In this document: positions 62,063 to 64,000 of the stretch, piece by piece
Layout of the letters: every line of letters starts with the position of its first letter
Position numbering within the stretch: position 1 is the stretch's first letter
Assembly: GCA_020638795.1 (NCBI GenBank)
Contig: JACKHW010000007.1
Coordinates: forward strand, 1 to 64,000
Direction of reading: 5' to 3'
Length of the DNA stretch: 64,000 nt
Origin: Planctomycetota bacterium
GTDB lineage: Bacteria > Planctomycetota > UBA1135 > GCA-002748355
The notes under the pieces: model-generated
Databases searched by the model: none
The model's input: the letters and a program-made list of their open reading frames with translations, nothing else
What the model was told of the DNA's origin: nothing
Made by a program: the position numbers and the translations under genes

Positions 62063-62815
62063 ACGCGTGACGCCTCGCGATCCACTCTTCCGAACGCCCC
62101 TCGCCTTCTCAACTCCTCGGTCGAGCCTTCACGTTCGAAAAGGGCGGCCGCCACGATTCACGACGCATGGTTCAGCACTCGTACTGCGGACAAAGTTGCC
62201 TGGACTTCGACGTCGTCCGAGCTTCGCGCGAACACCGACGACCTGCAGCGCGGGCAGAAGTGTCGTCCCGCGTACTCACTCGTCGACTCGTCGCGCCCTC
62301 GATCGTCACTGCTGCTTCCGCGAATACCGCCGCGGCGTAGAACAACGCGCTATGGCGCCTCCGGCAATCGAGGTAGTGACACAGTCCGACTCGATACGGT
62401 GGACCTATCACAACGACACGAACGTCGGCGCACGAGCAACTTCCGACACTGAGTGCGTCCATTGGGCAAGTACTCGGTGGACGAACCCTGCTTCACGCCG
62501 GGCTCGTCGTCGTGGTACCGCTCGTGGACCGCGCCATCGTCGTACTGCGTCGTGATCTGTGTTCGCGACTGAGCGCGACACACGCGATCAGCGAGCACGA
62601 AACAGCTGTCAAGCCGCATGCAGGATGCATGCGGACGGTTCGACACGAAGACCGAACGGAAGGAGGCGTTCATGAGTGACGTTGCTCCTACACACGCAGC
62701 CCGGCACGTGCCTCAACAAGGACCCAACAGGAGAACCGGTGGCTCTGTCATCGTGGGCGCATCTTGACGGAGCACGCTTAGACCGGAAAATGCTGCGCTC
62801 CAGAGATCTCCCAGC
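62063..62815. other. Intergenic stretch with gene remnant
   Basis: This 750-bp stretch holds the truncated copy of the MORN-CAP gene start (62350-62673). I see nothing else I can name; upstream of 62350 lies only scattered short frames. Confidence 0.55.
62350..62673 (-). pseudogene. Truncated duplicate of the MORN-CAP gene start
   Basis: Reading leftward from an ATG at 62673, a hydrophobic leader is followed by AQSRTQITTQYDDGAVHERY, then GVKQGSSTEYLPNGRTQCR, nearly identical to the MORN-CAP protein at 60143. Homology breaks after GRTQCR. At DNA level 62445-62576 matches 59921-60052 at roughly 85 percent. The remnant lacks all later MORN repeats and the CAP domain, so it is not functional. 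Confidence 0.8.
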
Positions 62816-63778
62816 ATGAACAAGATTATCACTTTGAGCGTCGGGCTCGTCGTCATCGGAACGATGGTCTTCACGCTTTCCCAAGACCGCACACGACAAT
62901 CTCGGCGTACCGACGACCCATCGACCTCCGCTGCCGACATGAATCCCGGTCGCCGAAGAGATCACCATCTGCAAGGAGCGAAAGCAGCTAGAAAGCAAGC
63001 GCGGAGTGATTGGCGCTTGAAGAGCTTGCGCGATGAGCGAGGACAGATCCCCCACGACGCCATCATGAAGGCTCGATTGCAGATGGATTCGATGGTGCCA
63101 GTCGGCCCACTAGGCCTGTCGGCCGGTCTCGATTCGGGACAGTGGACCGATCACGGTCCCGGGAACTTCGGAGGACGGACGCGCGCACTCGTCATTCATC
63201 CCACGCAGACCGACACGATGTGGACGGGCTGCGTCAGCGGCGGCATTTGGAAGACGACCAATGGTGGTCAATCCTGGGGCCTGACGGACGACACGCTCGA
63301 GAGTCTCGCCGTGACGAGCATCGTCCTCGACCCGACGAATCCGAACACACTGTACGCGGCGACCGGCGAACGCGAAGGTAGCTGGAGTAGCATACGCGGT
63401 GCCGGCATCTTCAAGAGTGTCGACGGCGGACTGAGCTGGAACCGTCTCGCTTCCACGACGGGCACGAGCTTCTACTACATCAATCGACTGGCGATTTCGC
63501 CAGACGGCAAGACATTGCTCGCTGCGACATCCGACTCACAGATCTTTCGCAGCACCGACGGCGGCACGACATGGACAATCACGTTCCAAGGATCCGCTTC
63601 GGGGTTCGCAGTCTGGGAAGTGCTGTTCCACCCGACGCTCAGCAACCGAGCCATCGCCGCAACCGACGACTACGACATCAACAACAACCCGATCTGCTAC
63701 TGTTTGTACAGCAACGACGGAGGCTTGACTTGGACGAAGGCGACCGGAATCGGGGATATGACCGAAAGTTGTGGATGA
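62816..63778 (+). pseudogene. BNR/Asp-box repeat protein gene interrupted by an IS256-type element
   Basis: The first 320 codons encode a signal-anchored protein (hydrophobic residues 4-22) with a sialidase/sortilin-like propeller: four Asp-box motifs, WKTTNGGQSW, FKSVDGGLSW, FRSTDGGTTW and YSNDGGLTW. The reading frame then runs into the left end of an insertion sequence and stops at 63778, so the rest of the propeller and any C-terminal domain is cut off. The uninterrupted gene would be a secreted BNR-repeat protein, of unknown function. The rest probably resumes beyond the right edge of the window. Confidence 0.75.
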
Positions 63779-64000
63779 CGGGGTAGAGACGCGGCGTACC
63801 TTGGCAGTTGTTGAGACAGCCATACGCCCCAACGAGGGGCAGGTACGCCACGCTATGAAAGCTACGACTCCCTCTCTCCCAGGTCCAGGGTCCACTCAGG
63901 AAGCACTCGACGAGATCCTGAAGATGGGCGCCAAGAAGCTGCTGATCCAAGCCATCGAAGCCGAGGTCGCAGCGTACATCGATGCGCACAAGGACCAGCT
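63753..64000 (+). mobile_element. IS256-family insertion sequence, left end
   Basis: A terminal repeat-like stretch (about 63753-63780, with ACCGAAAGTTGTGGATGAC) marks the left end inside the BNR-repeat gene. The transposase starts at 63855. The right end, inverted repeat and target duplication lie outside the window, so the exact boundary is approximate. Confidence 0.7.
63855..64000 (+). CDS. IS256-family transposase, N-terminal fragment
   Basis: The first 48 codons of a mutator/IS256-type DDE transposase: TQEALDEILKMGAKKLLIQA followed by IEAEVAAYIDAHKDQ, the typical N-terminus of the family. The coding region runs off the right edge of the window; the catalytic DDE residues are not in view. 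It is in the same direction as the gene it interrupts. Confidence 0.75.
   Translation, partial: MKATTPSLPGPGSTQEALDEILKMGAKKLLIQAIEAEVAAYIDAHKDQ

Noticed and set aside
1..64000. CRISPR array, tRNA or rRNA genes
   Set aside because: No regularly spaced identical repeats and no cloverleaf or rRNA sequence was recognised by eye; tRNAscan and Infernal would be decisive.

Overview
The window reads as chromosomal DNA of a GC-rich bacterium, most likely a planctomycete or close relative. This is inferred from gene content only: a flotillin/NfeD pair, secreted FG-GAP and carboxypeptidase-regulatory-like proteins, an XPB-type helicase pair, a double-length UvrA, and many long secreted proteins of unknown role. 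I saw no rRNA, tRNA or CRISPR array.

Layout. 1-763 is a gene-free stretch with tandem repeats and a large palindrome, possibly mobile-element debris. 764-12932 holds a sugar nucleotidyltransferase, an FG-GAP lipoprotein, an nfeD-floA membrane operon and two carboxypeptidase-regulatory-like proteins. 12943-21677 holds an MglA-type GTPase fused to a histidine kinase, a cysteine synthase-like enzyme, a HEAT-repeat protein, a TolC-like protein and an ECF sigma factor with a membrane partner. 21804-31401 is a tightly packed minus-strand block: Tex, a peroxiredoxin-like protein with an in-frame TGA that is probably selenocysteine, an XPB-like helicase with its partner, ThiE, a signal-peptidase-like protein and a ThiL-TsaE fusion. 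33082-35158 holds a REP-associated transposase surrounded by three copies of a ~150-bp palindromic repeat. 35159-44138 holds secreted proteins and a tandem UvrA.

44164-56180 looks like a sigma-54 envelope-stress regulon. An NtrC-type activator lies among small stress-type membrane proteins (DUF2383, DUF1328, DUF3185, DUF883), lipoproteins, an AI-2E permease, a LOV-domain hybrid histidine kinase, a BON-MscS channel and a PhoD-like phosphatase. Five -24/-12 sigma-54 promoter matches sit ahead of genes or operons in this block. This is the most interesting system in the window: sigma-54 control, possibly linked to blue light or redox, of envelope functions.

56438-64000 holds large secreted proteins, a MORN-CAP protein with a truncated duplicate 2.5 kb away, a carotenoid/retinol-type oxidoreductase, and a BNR-repeat gene cut by an IS256-family element that runs off the right edge.

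Start codons were chosen from Shine-Dalgarno sequences, gene overlaps and signal peptides. Family names rest on motifs read by eye, not on database searches.
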